Assembly (NCBI RefSeq): GCF_007280555.1
Contig: NZ_VKDB01000039.1
Location: forward strand, 1 to 17,322
From: Deinococcus detaillensis
Lineage (GTDB): Bacteria; Deinococcota; Deinococci; Deinococcales; Deinococcaceae
DNA length: 17,322 nt
Direction of reading: 5' to 3'
Under the pieces are notes generated by a model, which had not been told where the DNA came from, did not search any database, and saw only the letters and a program-made list of their open reading frames with translations. Positions within the stretch are counted from its first letter, which is position 1, and each line of letters opens with the position of its first letter. The translations under genes and the position numbers were made by a program. Below, piece by piece: positions 1 through 7,456 of the stretch.

Positions 1-120
1 CCCTGGGCACATCTGGACATTGCCGGCAACGCCCTCAAGGACAAAGCCCACGCCTTTGGTCCCGCTGGAGCGACTGGATTTGGGGCGATGTTGCTGGCTG
101 AACTGGCTGCCCGGCCCTGA
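1..120 (+). CDS. pepA: Leucyl aminopeptidase (M17 family), C-terminal end only
   Basis: This is the last 39 codons of a gene entering from the left edge, ending in TGA. The translation contains WAHLDIAG near its start and GATGFG near its end. These are the closing motifs of M17 leucyl aminopeptidases: the aspartate-containing segment before the C-terminus and the glycine-rich end of the catalytic domain. The family consists of cytosolic, hexameric two-metal exopeptidases that release N-terminal residues from peptides. Everything upstream, including the NTDAEGR catalytic signature, lies outside the window, so intactness cannot be judged. It is unlikely to belong functionally to the sugar cluster, because a long gene-poor stretch separates them and the FMO gene beyond runs in the opposite direction. 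Confidence 0.85.
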   Translation, partial: PWAHLDIAGNALKDKAHAFGPAGATGFGAMLLAELAARP

Positions 121-892
121 ACAGGTGCCCCGGCTTTTGGCTGCTTCCCGAATGGTTTGATCGTGGAAGAAAAGTATCAAGAGATGTTGGCCTGAAGGTA
201 GCTCTAAGGGCAGCGGCTCATTTATCCCATGATTAGAGTCTGGGCTAGCCGTGCCGCTTGGTACGACAAAACGCTCGCTATCTTTGACTACGCGCTCGCC
301 GAACCTTAGAGCATTTGTCCGAATGGATGCCTGAGCAAAAAGCACGCTCATGCATCCATCCTCCCAAACGCTCTCTCTATTTCGCTCCCGTTGGTCGGTC
401 AAAAAAAGCTTCTTTTTTAATAAATGCTCTACTGAGCATTGTGGAAGGTGCCGACTTTCCGCATATCTGCATCAGGACGTGGGATGGTTCAAGTTCCCTT
501 GGACTTTACTGAGCACCTCAAGATAAGATTTGGAGTGCAACTGAACTGGACCGACGACGGGGGGAATCTCACGACGTAGCGTGCCCTGACGGTGTTTTTC
601 CAATTACTGTTTGGCCATTGTGACAAGAAGTTGAAACTGCTGAGCATCTTCTTCAAACTTCTCCACACGCTCTGTTCGCGTAAATAGGACTATATCCGCG
701 TGTGCCAACCCATCTCAGAAGTCATAGTGCTACAAATTCTTTAATGAATTGATACTTAATCTGCCTATAAAAGAATTAACCTCCCTAATTCTGTACGTGG
801 TATTAACGCACGCTAGCCTCTTCGTGTTGGCCACCAGCGCATGATTTCCGCATGCCTGCCGCGAGTTAAGCGAAGACAGTGCAACCGCTCTG
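121..892. other. AT-richer gap with no convincing gene
   Basis: About 770 bases between the aminopeptidase end and the FMO stop codon are visibly richer in A and T than either flank. A rightward 65-codon frame with a TTG start (315-512) has no recognisable motif. A leftward frame at 604-714 ends in TAA and reads like real protein (it includes ERVEKFEEDAQQFQ), but it is closed by TGA immediately upstream and has no start. A 26-codon frame at 229-309 is similarly peptide-like. A perfect 7-bp inverted repeat, AGAATTA/TAATTCT, sits at 772-792 with a 7-base loop. I read the region as decayed former coding or mobile DNA plus untranslated sequence. No terminal inverted repeats or intact transposase are seen. 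Confidence 0.45.
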
Positions 893-2722
893 TTATTGTG
901 TGTGGTGCACTTCTTGTAGGCCGTAAACGGGCGTGGGGATTTCCTCCATCCGGGCTTTGAGTTGCAGGCTCAGGTAAAGCGAGTAATGCCGGGACTGATG
1001 AAGATTCCCACCGTGAAACCACAGGCCTGTCACCTGGGTGGGTTTCCACATATTACGCAGTTCTCCCTCCCAAGGGCCAGGATCCTTGTTGGTGCCGGAA
1101 CCCAGCCCCCAGACCTTCCCGACTTTATCGGCCACTTCCTGCGAGATGAGCTTGGCGGCCCAGCCGTTCATGGAGCCGTAGCCGGTGGCGTAGACGATCA
1201 GGTCGGCAGGAAGGTCACTGCCGTCGCTAAGCGTCACCGAGCGTGCGTTGACACGGGAGACATTCACGCCGCTGCGGAGTTTCACCTTGCCCTGCGCGAC
1301 GAGTTCCGAGGCACCCACGTCAATGTAGTATCCGGAACCCCGGCGCAGGTACTTCATGAACAACCCTGAGCCGTCGTCACCAAAGTCGAGCATGAACCCG
1401 GCTTGTTCCAGCCGCTTGTACAGATCAGCGTCCCGCTCAGCGATGTCCTTGTAGAGCGGAATGTGCACGTCGGGCAGCGCCCGGTAGGGCGTAGACGCAA
1501 ACATCAAGTCGGCCTTCTCGGTGGTGATGCCGCTGGCCACGGCCTCCTCGGAGTAAAGTGGCCCGAGCGAAAGCTCCATCAGTGAATCCGACGTCGCGAT
1601 GTGTGTGCTGGAGCGCTGCACCATCGTCACGTCCGCACCGTGTTCCCACAAATCGGCGCAGATGTCGTGCGCGGAGTTGTTGCTGCCGATCACCACTGCC
1701 TTCTTACCCACCCAGTCCTGCCCGCCCCGGAAGCCGCTGGAGTGCGTCTGGGTGCCTTGGAAATTCTCCATACCGGGGAACTGCGGCTGGTTGGGAATGC
1801 CAGACATGCCAGTAGCCAAAACGAGCTGCTTGGGCCTCAGGGTGATCTCCTCCCCAGCGCGGTTGATGCGGATCACCCATTCCTGCGCCGCGTCATCCCA
1901 GCGTGCACTGCTCGCCTCGCTGCTGCCCCAGTAGTTCAGCTCCATGATGCGGGTGTACATCTCCAGCCAGTCAGCGATCTTATCCTTGGGCGAGAAGACA
2001 GGCCAATCGTCCGGGAACGGCAGGTAAGGCAGGTGGTCATACCAGATGGGATCATGCAGACACAGCGAGTGGTATCTCTTGCGCCACGAGTCACCGGGCC
2101 GCTCGTTTTTCTCGATGATGATGGTCGGCACGCTAAGTCGCCGCAGCCGCGCACCCAGCGCGATGCCGCCCTGTCCGCCGCCGATAATCACCACATACGG
2201 CTGCCGACTGGAGCCGAGTTCGGCCTCAGCCGCCGCCTTGCGGTCGAGCCAGTTGCGCCGGTCTTTCACCACGCCGTGCTGCGCACCCCGGTCACGGCGT
2301 GAACCTTTGCGCTCCTCAAAGCCCTTGAGTTCAAGCATCGTCGTCAGGAGCGTCCAAGCCTGTCCGCCGCGCAGCCGCAGATAACCCCTTCCGCGCGCCA
2401 CCGCCGTTTCGAAGGTGAGCCACGCCTCGGTCACGCCGTCAGCCAAGGAAGCCTCCTCCTCCAGCCGCCAGTTTGTGGGCTGCACACTGCCCAACTGGGC
2501 GTCCAGCATGGCCGCGATCTGCGGTCTGCCTTCCAGGGTCTTGATGTTCCAAGTAAAAGTCACGAGGTCGCGCCAGTAGCCTTGCGGCTCGAACAGTTCG
2601 GTTGCGGCGGTGATGTCCTGGCGCTCCAAACTGGCTCCGAAGGCGTCCAGCCAGCGGGTCACTTCCTGCGAAGGTGTAGGGAGAGGCAAATCATCGGCAG
2701 GCGTCGGAAGGTGCGTGGTCAT
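893..2722 (-). CDS. FAD/NAD(P)-dependent flavin monooxygenase with N-terminal SnoaL/NTF2-like domain
   Basis: The protein has 609 residues. Residues 20-140 look like a SnoaL/NTF2-type cone domain. From about 175 a class B flavin monooxygenase begins: FAD-binding GGGQGG at 181-186, the FMO fingerprint FxGxxxHSxxF at 321-331, the NADPH-binding GSNNSA at 346-351 and an ATGY motif towards the C-terminus. Relatives insert one oxygen atom into a soft heteroatom (S or N) or, in Baeyer-Villiger members, next to a carbonyl. The ATG at 2722 has AGGAG six bases upstream. It is the last gene of the leftward block, 138 bases after the epimerase. That gap holds a 7-bp inverted repeat, CCTGGCC/GGCCAGG (2802-2808 and 2837-2843), without a T-run, so read-through is plausible. 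The substrate is unknown. Oxidation of a thioether or aldehyde from the pathway is only a guess from position. Confidence 0.85.
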   Translation of the reverse strand: MTTHLPTPADDLPLPTPSQEVTRWLDAFGASLERQDITAATELFEPQGYWRDLVTFTWNIKTLEGRPQIAAMLDAQLGSVQPTNWRLEEEASLADGVTEAWLTFETAVARGRGYLRLRGGQAWTLLTTMLELKGFEERKGSRRDRGAQHGVVKDRRNWLDRKAAAEAELGSSRQPYVVIIGGGQGGIALGARLRRLSVPTIIIEKNERPGDSWRKRYHSLCLHDPIWYDHLPYLPFPDDWPVFSPKDKIADWLEMYTRIMELNYWGSSEASSARWDDAAQEWVIRINRAGEEITLRPKQLVLATGMSGIPNQPQFPGMENFQGTQTHSSGFRGGQDWVGKKAVVIGSNNSAHDICADLWEHGADVTMVQRSSTHIATSDSLMELSLGPLYSEEAVASGITTEKADLMFASTPYRALPDVHIPLYKDIAERDADLYKRLEQAGFMLDFGDDGSGLFMKYLRRGSGYYIDVGASELVAQGKVKLRSGVNVSRVNARSVTLSDGSDLPADLIVYATGYGSMNGWAAKLISQEVADKVGKVWGLGSGTNKDPGPWEGELRNMWKPTQVTGLWFHGGNLHQSRHYSLYLSLQLKARMEEIPTPVYGLQEVHHTQ

Positions 2723-2860
2723 GGCGTCTCCTGTTGTGTAGCACCTGTTGTGCAGTGAAAGGGGTTGGTGGTGATCCGCCGCAGCGGGCCGACGAAGTGA
2801 TCCTGGCCTGGAGTGGAGTTCAGGCGAGCGAAGCCGGGCCAGGCGTCCGTGAACCCAGGC

Positions 2861-3721
2861 CTAACGCACCTGCTCCATCAGTCCATGCCGCGCCGCACCT
2901 TCGCGCAAGAAGGCCAGACCGCCTTCAGCGAGTTCCTGCCCGGTGTGGCGGGGCGGCTTCCAGATACACGTCGCGGCGGCCAGTTCCGGATTGGGTGCCG
3001 CGAAAGATTCCAGGGTAAGGTAGCCGCTGAACTGGATGTCCGCCAGCCCCTGCCAGACCTGCTCCCACGGTACAGTGCCGGTACCGACCAGCCCACGGTG
3101 GCTCTCGCTCATATGGATGAAGTTGAGTTTTCCTTCTACCCGCTGGAGCGCCTCACGTAAATTGGCTTCTTCGATGTTCATGTGGTAGGTATCGGCGTGT
3201 ACCCGCAGGTTGTCCGAGCCCACACGGTTGACGACGTCCAGCGCGTCGTCCAGCGTGTTGACCATATACGTCTCGTAGCGGTTGATGGCTTCCAGGCCGA
3301 GTCCGATGCCGCGTGAGCGGGCGTCCTCCGCCACCTGGGCCAGGCCGTCCACCATCCGGTCGAGTTCCTGCGGAGAGGGGCCCTGGCCCGTCAGTACGCC
3401 GATGGAGTAGCCAGTGCAGCCGGTCAGGTCGCGGGCCCCGAGTTCCTCCATGCGGTCGAGTACGCCCTTCAGGAAGGTGACGGCCTTCTGCGGTTCATGG
3501 GGCATGTGGGCCTCTCGTGGCAGGCCCAGCGAACTGACACAGGCCAGTCCGACCGCTTCCAGATGCCGTCGATGACGCTTGGCATCAAACGTTTCAGGAT
3601 GCAACAGGGGGATTTCGATGAAGTCGAGTCCAGCGCGGGCGGCCTGCTCGATGACGCGGTCGCCGATCTCGTCTGTCCAGTCCCCTTCCCAGCAAAACGC
3701 GTGTGCTCCGAATTTCAACAT
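2861..3721 (-). CDS. Sugar epimerase/isomerase, D-tagatose/D-psicose 3-epimerase family TIM barrel
   Basis: The protein has 286 residues, the usual size for this xylose-isomerase-like fold. The family's metal and catalytic residues are visible in order: glutamate in LEAINRYET, aspartate and histidine in HADTYHMNIEE, histidine in IHMSESHRG and glutamate in LTLESF. The conserved VNTLDDA and IWK segments are also present. Members interconvert C3 epimers of free ketoses, using a divalent metal and two glutamates. Hydroxypyruvate isomerases are a related alternative, but the NRYET and DTYHMNIEE strings favour the epimerase branch. The ATG at 3721 is chosen because AGGAG lies just upstream; the longer frame to 3775 would overlap the permease. 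It starts 16 bases after the permease stop, so it is almost certainly co-transcribed with the transporter and should act on the imported sugar or an early product. Exact substrate unknown. Confidence 0.85.
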   Translation of the reverse strand: MLKFGAHAFCWEGDWTDEIGDRVIEQAARAGLDFIEIPLLHPETFDAKRHRRHLEAVGLACVSSLGLPREAHMPHEPQKAVTFLKGVLDRMEELGARDLTGCTGYSIGVLTGQGPSPQELDRMVDGLAQVAEDARSRGIGLGLEAINRYETYMVNTLDDALDVVNRVGSDNLRVHADTYHMNIEEANLREALQRVEGKLNFIHMSESHRGLVGTGTVPWEQVWQGLADIQFSGYLTLESFAAPNPELAAATCIWKPPRHTGQELAEGGLAFLREGAARHGLMEQVR

Positions 3722-3737
3722 TGCTCTCCTTGACGCT

Positions 3738-4751
3738 TCAGCGCGGCTCACGGCGGGCGAACACGCCGCTGGCAAGCAAAATGATCGCGCCGATGACCAG
3801 CTTTTGGTACGTGCTCGGCACGCCCATCAGCACCAAGTTATTTTTGATCAGGATAATCAGAATGACGCCGAGGAGCGTTCCCGCCACCGTACCTCGCCCG
3901 CCCGTCACGCGCGCGCCGCCCAGCACGACAGCAGCGATCACGTCGAGTTCCTGCCCCACCAGATCGAATGGGTTGGCCAGCTGGTTCTGGGTGCCGTGCA
4001 GCAGCCCGCCCAGGCCCGCCAGCAGCCCGGCGTAGCCGAACACGAACAGGGTCACGCGCCTTACCGGAATCCCCAGTCGTTCGGCAATCGGAATGCTGCC
4101 GCCCACGGCGTATGCAGCCCGGCCCAGCAGGGTGCGGCTCAGGATGTACTGCGTGAGCAGCGCCGCCCCCACCAGAAACAGGAAAGTGACGGGCAGAGAA
4201 ACGTTGGTGTTGTCAGCGGTCTGGAACTTGGTGAGGTTCAGCCGCGCGAAACTGTCCATGGCGCTGGGGATGTTCATGATGTGGGCCGTCCCTATGAACG
4301 CCAGCAAAAAGCCCCGGTACAGGTACTGGGTGCCAATCGTCACGATGAGGCTGGGAACGCTGAAGCGGTACACCATGAAGCCGTTGGCCAAGCCTAAGCC
4401 CAGGCCGATCAGCAAGCACAGCAAGATCATCACGGGATACGGCGCGGTCGGCCAGACGGCCAGCACCACTTTGGTCGAAGAGTAGAGCGCGAACACCGCC
4501 ACTGCCGTGAAGCTCACGTCAATGCCCCCTGCCGCCAGCACCAGCAGCACGCCCAGCGCGAAGATGCCAGTGGTGACACTGCTGCGCAGCACATCAAACA
4601 GGGTATTGACGGTCAGGAACTGCGGCGAGAGCAGGGTGAGCGACACGCAGAACAGCAGGATCAGGCCCAGCGTTACGGTTTCGGGGCGACCGAGCCAGAT
4701 GCGCCACGCTGGCAAGGCGGCCACCCCATCGGTGGGGCGAGCCAAGCTCAT
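3738..4751 (-). CDS. Sugar ABC transporter permease (RbsC/LsrD-type), second subunit
   Basis: This 337-residue, strongly hydrophobic inner-membrane protein belongs to the ribose/rhamnose/AI-2 class (CUT2) permeases. Family landmarks are the LANGFMVYRFSVPSLIVTIG segment in the first half, which corresponds to the conserved N-G...P..I.TLG stretch, and AVVLGGARVTGGRGTVAGT near the end. About eight to ten membrane segments are apparent. The ATG at 4751 overlaps the ATPase stop by four bases (ATGA), indicating translational coupling. It would form the membrane channel as a heterodimer with the permease encoded at 7453-8520. The residues give no direct indication of the sugar. Confidence 0.9.
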   Translation of the reverse strand: MSLARPTDGVAALPAWRIWLGRPETVTLGLILLFCVSLTLLSPQFLTVNTLFDVLRSSVTTGIFALGVLLVLAAGGIDVSFTAVAVFALYSSTKVVLAVWPTAPYPVMILLCLLIGLGLGLANGFMVYRFSVPSLIVTIGTQYLYRGFLLAFIGTAHIMNIPSAMDSFARLNLTKFQTADNTNVSLPVTFLFLVGAALLTQYILSRTLLGRAAYAVGGSIPIAERLGIPVRRVTLFVFGYAGLLAGLGGLLHGTQNQLANPFDLVGQELDVIAAVVLGGARVTGGRGTVAGTLLGVILIILIKNNLVLMGVPSTYQKLVIGAIILLASGVFARREPR

Positions 4752-6325
4752 ACCGCTCCCCCCACCTGCGGCGCAGGGCCTACCGGCACAACTTCCAGCA
4801 GTTCGGCAGTCAGCGAGGCCTCACTCAGCTCGGCCACGGGAGCGATGCGGGTGAGTTGTCCCCGGTGCATCACGCCGATCCGGTCTGAGTTCATCAGCAG
4901 TTCGGGCAAGTCGTCGCTGATCAGCAGCACGCCCAGACCCTGCGCGGCCAGGTTCTGCATGATGCGGTAGAGGGCGTCCTTGCTGCCCACGTCCACCCCA
5001 GCGGTCGGGCCGTGCAGGATCAATACCTTGGGGCCGATGGCCAGCCAGCGGGCCACCATCACTTTTTGCTGGTTTCCGCCGGACAGAGCGCCAACCGGCA
5101 GCATGACGCTCGGCGTGGCCACCTGAAGGTCTTTGGAGAGCTGCGTGGTGTCCGCCGTCGCGCGGGCGTAGTCGAGGCGTGGCCCGCGCGTCAGGCGTTT
5201 GAGAATCGACACCATGATGTTTTCGCGAATGGGTTTGTCGAGGAAGAGGCCCTCGGCCAGGCGGTCCTCGGGCACGTAGCCGATGCCCAGGCGAATGCCG
5301 TCGCGGGGGGTGTGCAGCTCGGCAGCCGTCCCAGCCAACCGGATCTGGCCGCTGTCGGCGGGCCGCACACCAGAAAGTGCGTGGGCCAGCTCATTGCGCC
5401 CCGAGTCGAGCAGGCCCGTGATGCCCAGCACCTCGCCCCGGTGCAGCGTAAAGGTCACGTTCTCAAACGCTCCGGCGCGGGTCAGGCCGCTGACCTCCAG
5501 CAGCGGCTCCTGGCTGGGAGCAGCAGTGCGGTAGTGGGTTTCCTCCAGGGTCTTGCCGGTCATCTGGTAGGCCACGCTGGAGGGCGTGAACTCACTCAGG
5601 GGACCGTCGGCGACCTTGCTGCCGTCGCGCAGCACGATCACCTGCCCGCCGATCCGGAAGACCTCATCGAGTTTGTGGCTCACGAACAGCACGCTCACGC
5701 CTTCTTGCTGAAGCGAGGCGATGATCGCCAGCAGGTTTTCGACCTCACGCTGCGTTAGGGCGGCGGTGGGTTCGTCCATGATGACCAGGCTGGCGCGGCT
5801 GACGATGCCCCGCGCGATGGCGATCAGTTGCCGCACCGCGATGGGCAGGGTTTCCACCGGCGCGTCGAGAAACGCGGGTGTGATGGGCAGCCCGACCCGC
5901 TCTAGGGCGGTGGCCGCGACCTCGCGCAACTTCGACCATGACAGCGGTCTGGCGAGTTGCCCCCGCGCACTGACGAGCTGCGCGGTCAGGGCCACGTTCT
6001 CGGCCACACTCAGGTTGGGAAAGAGCGACAAGTCCTGGTAGACCGTCTCGATGCCTGCTTCCAGAGCGCTCAAGGCATCAAGCGCCTGGTGGGCGACGCC
6101 GCGCACCTCGATCACGCCGGAGTCGGGTGGCTGAGCACCCGAGATGATTTTGATCAGGGTGCTTTTGCCTGAGCCGTTCTCACCGAGCAGGTGATACGTC
6201 TGACCCGCGTGAATGTCAAAGCTCACGCCGCGCAGCGCACGCACTCCGCCGAACGTCTTGGTGATGCCTTGCAGGCTCAGCAGCGCCGCGCCGGGCACAG
6301 CGGGGGTGGAGGATGGCCGCGTCAT
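4748..6325 (-). CDS. Sugar ABC transporter ATPase with two nucleotide-binding domains (RbsA/RhaT/LsrA type)
   Basis: This is a 525-residue tandem ATPase. Domain 1 has Walker A GENGSGKST (48-56), Walker B IMDEPTAAL (182-190) and an H-loop FVSHKLDE. Its signature segment is degenerate (PIAVRQL, 161-167). Domain 2 has a canonical signature, LSGGNQQ (414-420), but a non-canonical Walker A (GLLDSGRNE, 304-312). Its Walker B region reads LILHGPT (435-441), where relatives have LILDEPT, so both the metal-binding aspartate and the catalytic glutamate are replaced. Only one of the two composite ATP sites should therefore hydrolyse ATP. The ATG at 6325 is preferred over the upstream alternative at 6415 because family homology begins shortly after it and a GAGG lies about six bases ahead. 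It powers import with the neighbouring permeases. Confidence 0.9.
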   Translation of the reverse strand: MTRPSSTPAVPGAALLSLQGITKTFGGVRALRGVSFDIHAGQTYHLLGENGSGKSTLIKIISGAQPPDSGVIEVRGVAHQALDALSALEAGIETVYQDLSLFPNLSVAENVALTAQLVSARGQLARPLSWSKLREVAATALERVGLPITPAFLDAPVETLPIAVRQLIAIARGIVSRASLVIMDEPTAALTQREVENLLAIIASLQQEGVSVLFVSHKLDEVFRIGGQVIVLRDGSKVADGPLSEFTPSSVAYQMTGKTLEETHYRTAAPSQEPLLEVSGLTRAGAFENVTFTLHRGEVLGITGLLDSGRNELAHALSGVRPADSGQIRLAGTAAELHTPRDGIRLGIGYVPEDRLAEGLFLDKPIRENIMVSILKRLTRGPRLDYARATADTTQLSKDLQVATPSVMLPVGALSGGNQQKVMVARWLAIGPKVLILHGPTAGVDVGSKDALYRIMQNLAAQGLGVLLISDDLPELLMNSDRIGVMHRGQLTRIAPVAELSEASLTAELLEVVPVGPAPQVGGAV

Positions 6326-6335
6326 GGAAAACCTC

Positions 6336-6383
6336 GTCGGGTCGGTTGAGAGTCGGGTCGGTTGAGAATCGGAGCAGTTGAGA
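6336..6383. repeat. Three tandem 16-bp repeats upstream of the ATPase gene
   Basis: Two perfect copies of GTCGGGTCGGTTGAGA (6336-6351 and 6352-6367) are followed by a diverged third copy, ATCGGAGCAGTTGAGA (6368-6383). They fill the space between the hairpin behind the binding-protein gene and the ATPase start at 6325. The unit contains GGTCGGTTG, which also occurs on the minus strand of the palindrome upstream of mtnK (15963-15986). They could be a protein-binding array, an mRNA element tuning ATPase translation, or a replication-slippage product with no function. Confidence 0.7.
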
Positions 6384-6397
6384 ACGGAGGTGAAGGA

Positions 6398-6443
6398 AAA
6401 ACGCCTTCCCCACACCCATGAAGCGGGCGGGGCACGGCGTTTT
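6398..6443 (-). terminator. Hairpin behind the binding-protein gene, probable attenuator or partial terminator
   Basis: Twelve bases after the stop of the substrate-binding protein gene, the transcript can form an 8-bp outer stem, AAAACGCC with GGCGTTTT, continued inside by CCCC/GGGG and a CCC/GGG pair. It ends in a run of five T. The arrangement, with A-run, GC stem and T-run, is symmetric and could work in either direction. Because the downstream transporter genes appear to have no other strong promoter, partial termination or mRNA-end protection is likely. This would give more binding protein than ATPase, as is common for binding-protein transporters. The stoichiometry statement is inference. 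Confidence 0.65.
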
Positions 6444-6454
6444 AGTCATCAACC

Positions 6455-7456
6455 TTAGAAGGGATAGCTCTTGTAGTTGGCCTTGTCGACATCGACGAAG
6501 GCGTTGCCACGGATGATCATGCCCGCGCCCTTGCCTTTGGTGACCGAAACTTTGTTGTAGCCTTTGACGCCCAGGTCCATGCCGTTGGTGATCTTTTTAC
6601 CCTGCAAGACCAATTGTGCCACCTTGTTCATGACGTACCCCGCGTCGGCAGGGTCCCAGAACCCGATGCCGTCAACTGCGCCGGAGTCCATATATTTTCC
6701 GGCGATGGATGGCAGGCTGGTGCCGTAAACGCAGGTCTTGTTCTCCAGTCCGGCTTCCTCGACGGCGCGTCCGATCCCGGCCACGTCGGTGGAGGCGCTG
6801 CCCTGAAAGCCCTTGATGTCCGGGTACTTGCGGATGAGTTCCTTGGCCTTCTGGTAGGCCTGTTCGGCGTCGTCGGCGGTTTCCTGTTTGCTTTCCACCA
6901 AGACCATGCCGGGATTCTTCTTGGCGTTGGCAATACCGCCGTCGGCCCACTGGTTGTGCGTCTTGCTGGTCAGGCTGCCCACGAAAACGGCCCACTTGCC
7001 GCTGCCGCCCATGCATTTGGCGAGCCGGACATTCAGGTTCGCTCCGAAAGCGACGTTGTCGAACGCTTCGATGTCGTACAGGGTATTGACCTGGTTGTCG
7101 GCCTCGTGCGTAATCACCTTGATTCCGCGCGACATGGCTTTTTTCAGCACTGGCTCCAGCGTCTCGGGGCTGAACGGCACGACCGCGATGGCGTCGGGCT
7201 TCTTGGCGATCAGGTCTTCGATGATGGCGGCCTGCTGCGCGGCGTCGGCAGTGGAGGGGCCGGTCTGGGTGGCGTTGTTGCCGCTGTCCTTGGCATACTT
7301 TTTGACGCCTTCCTCCATGCGGTTAAACCAATTGATGCCGGTGATCTTGACCACCGTGACCATGTTGTACTTCTTGGTCTGCGCGTCGGCCCCGTGAAGG
7401 GAGACGCCGAGTACGAGCAGGCCGAGAGCGCTGAATGTCCAAGTTTTCTTGTTCAT
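6455..7456 (-). CDS. Periplasmic-type sugar-binding protein (LsrB/RhaS-like, Peripla_BP_4)
   Basis: The 333-residue precursor begins with a Sec signal peptide: basic MNKK, a hydrophobic core of about 15 residues and an ADA-Q cleavage site. No lipobox cysteine is present. The mature part is a type I two-lobe binding protein. It aligns by eye with the autoinducer-2/rhamnose-binding subfamily, including [15 protein letters not shown] and NQW strings and a C-terminal [12 protein letters not shown] resembling the LsrB ending. At the positions where LsrB binds AI-2 through Asp-Gln before NQW, this protein has Thr-His, so AI-2 is unlikely to be the ligand. The ATG at 7456 overlaps the upstream permease stop by four bases and has AGGAGG ahead. 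It captures the sugar for the permeases and ATPase of the same operon. The specific ligand cannot be read from sequence. Confidence 0.9.
   Translation of the reverse strand: MNKKTWTFSALGLLVLGVSLHGADAQTKKYNMVTVVKITGINWFNRMEEGVKKYAKDSGNNATQTGPSTADAAQQAAIIEDLIAKKPDAIAVVPFSPETLEPVLKKAMSRGIKVITHEADNQVNTLYDIEAFDNVAFGANLNVRLAKCMGGSGKWAVFVGSLTSKTHNQWADGGIANAKKNPGMVLVESKQETADDAEQAYQKAKELIRKYPDIKGFQGSASTDVAGIGRAVEEAGLENKTCVYGTSLPSIAGKYMDSGAVDGIGFWDPADAGYVMNKVAQLVLQGKKITNGMDLGVKGYNKVSVTKGKGAGMIIRGNAFVDVDKANYKSYPF

Noticed and set aside
1..351. A long minus-strand open frame from about 351 running off the left edge
   Set aside because: It is antisense to the aminopeptidase end, whose reading frame has clear M17 motifs. 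The translation shows no domain.
315..512. A 65-codon plus-strand frame in the AT-rich gap
   Set aside because: TTG start, no ribosome binding site I can support and no motif. Kept only as part of the description of the gap.
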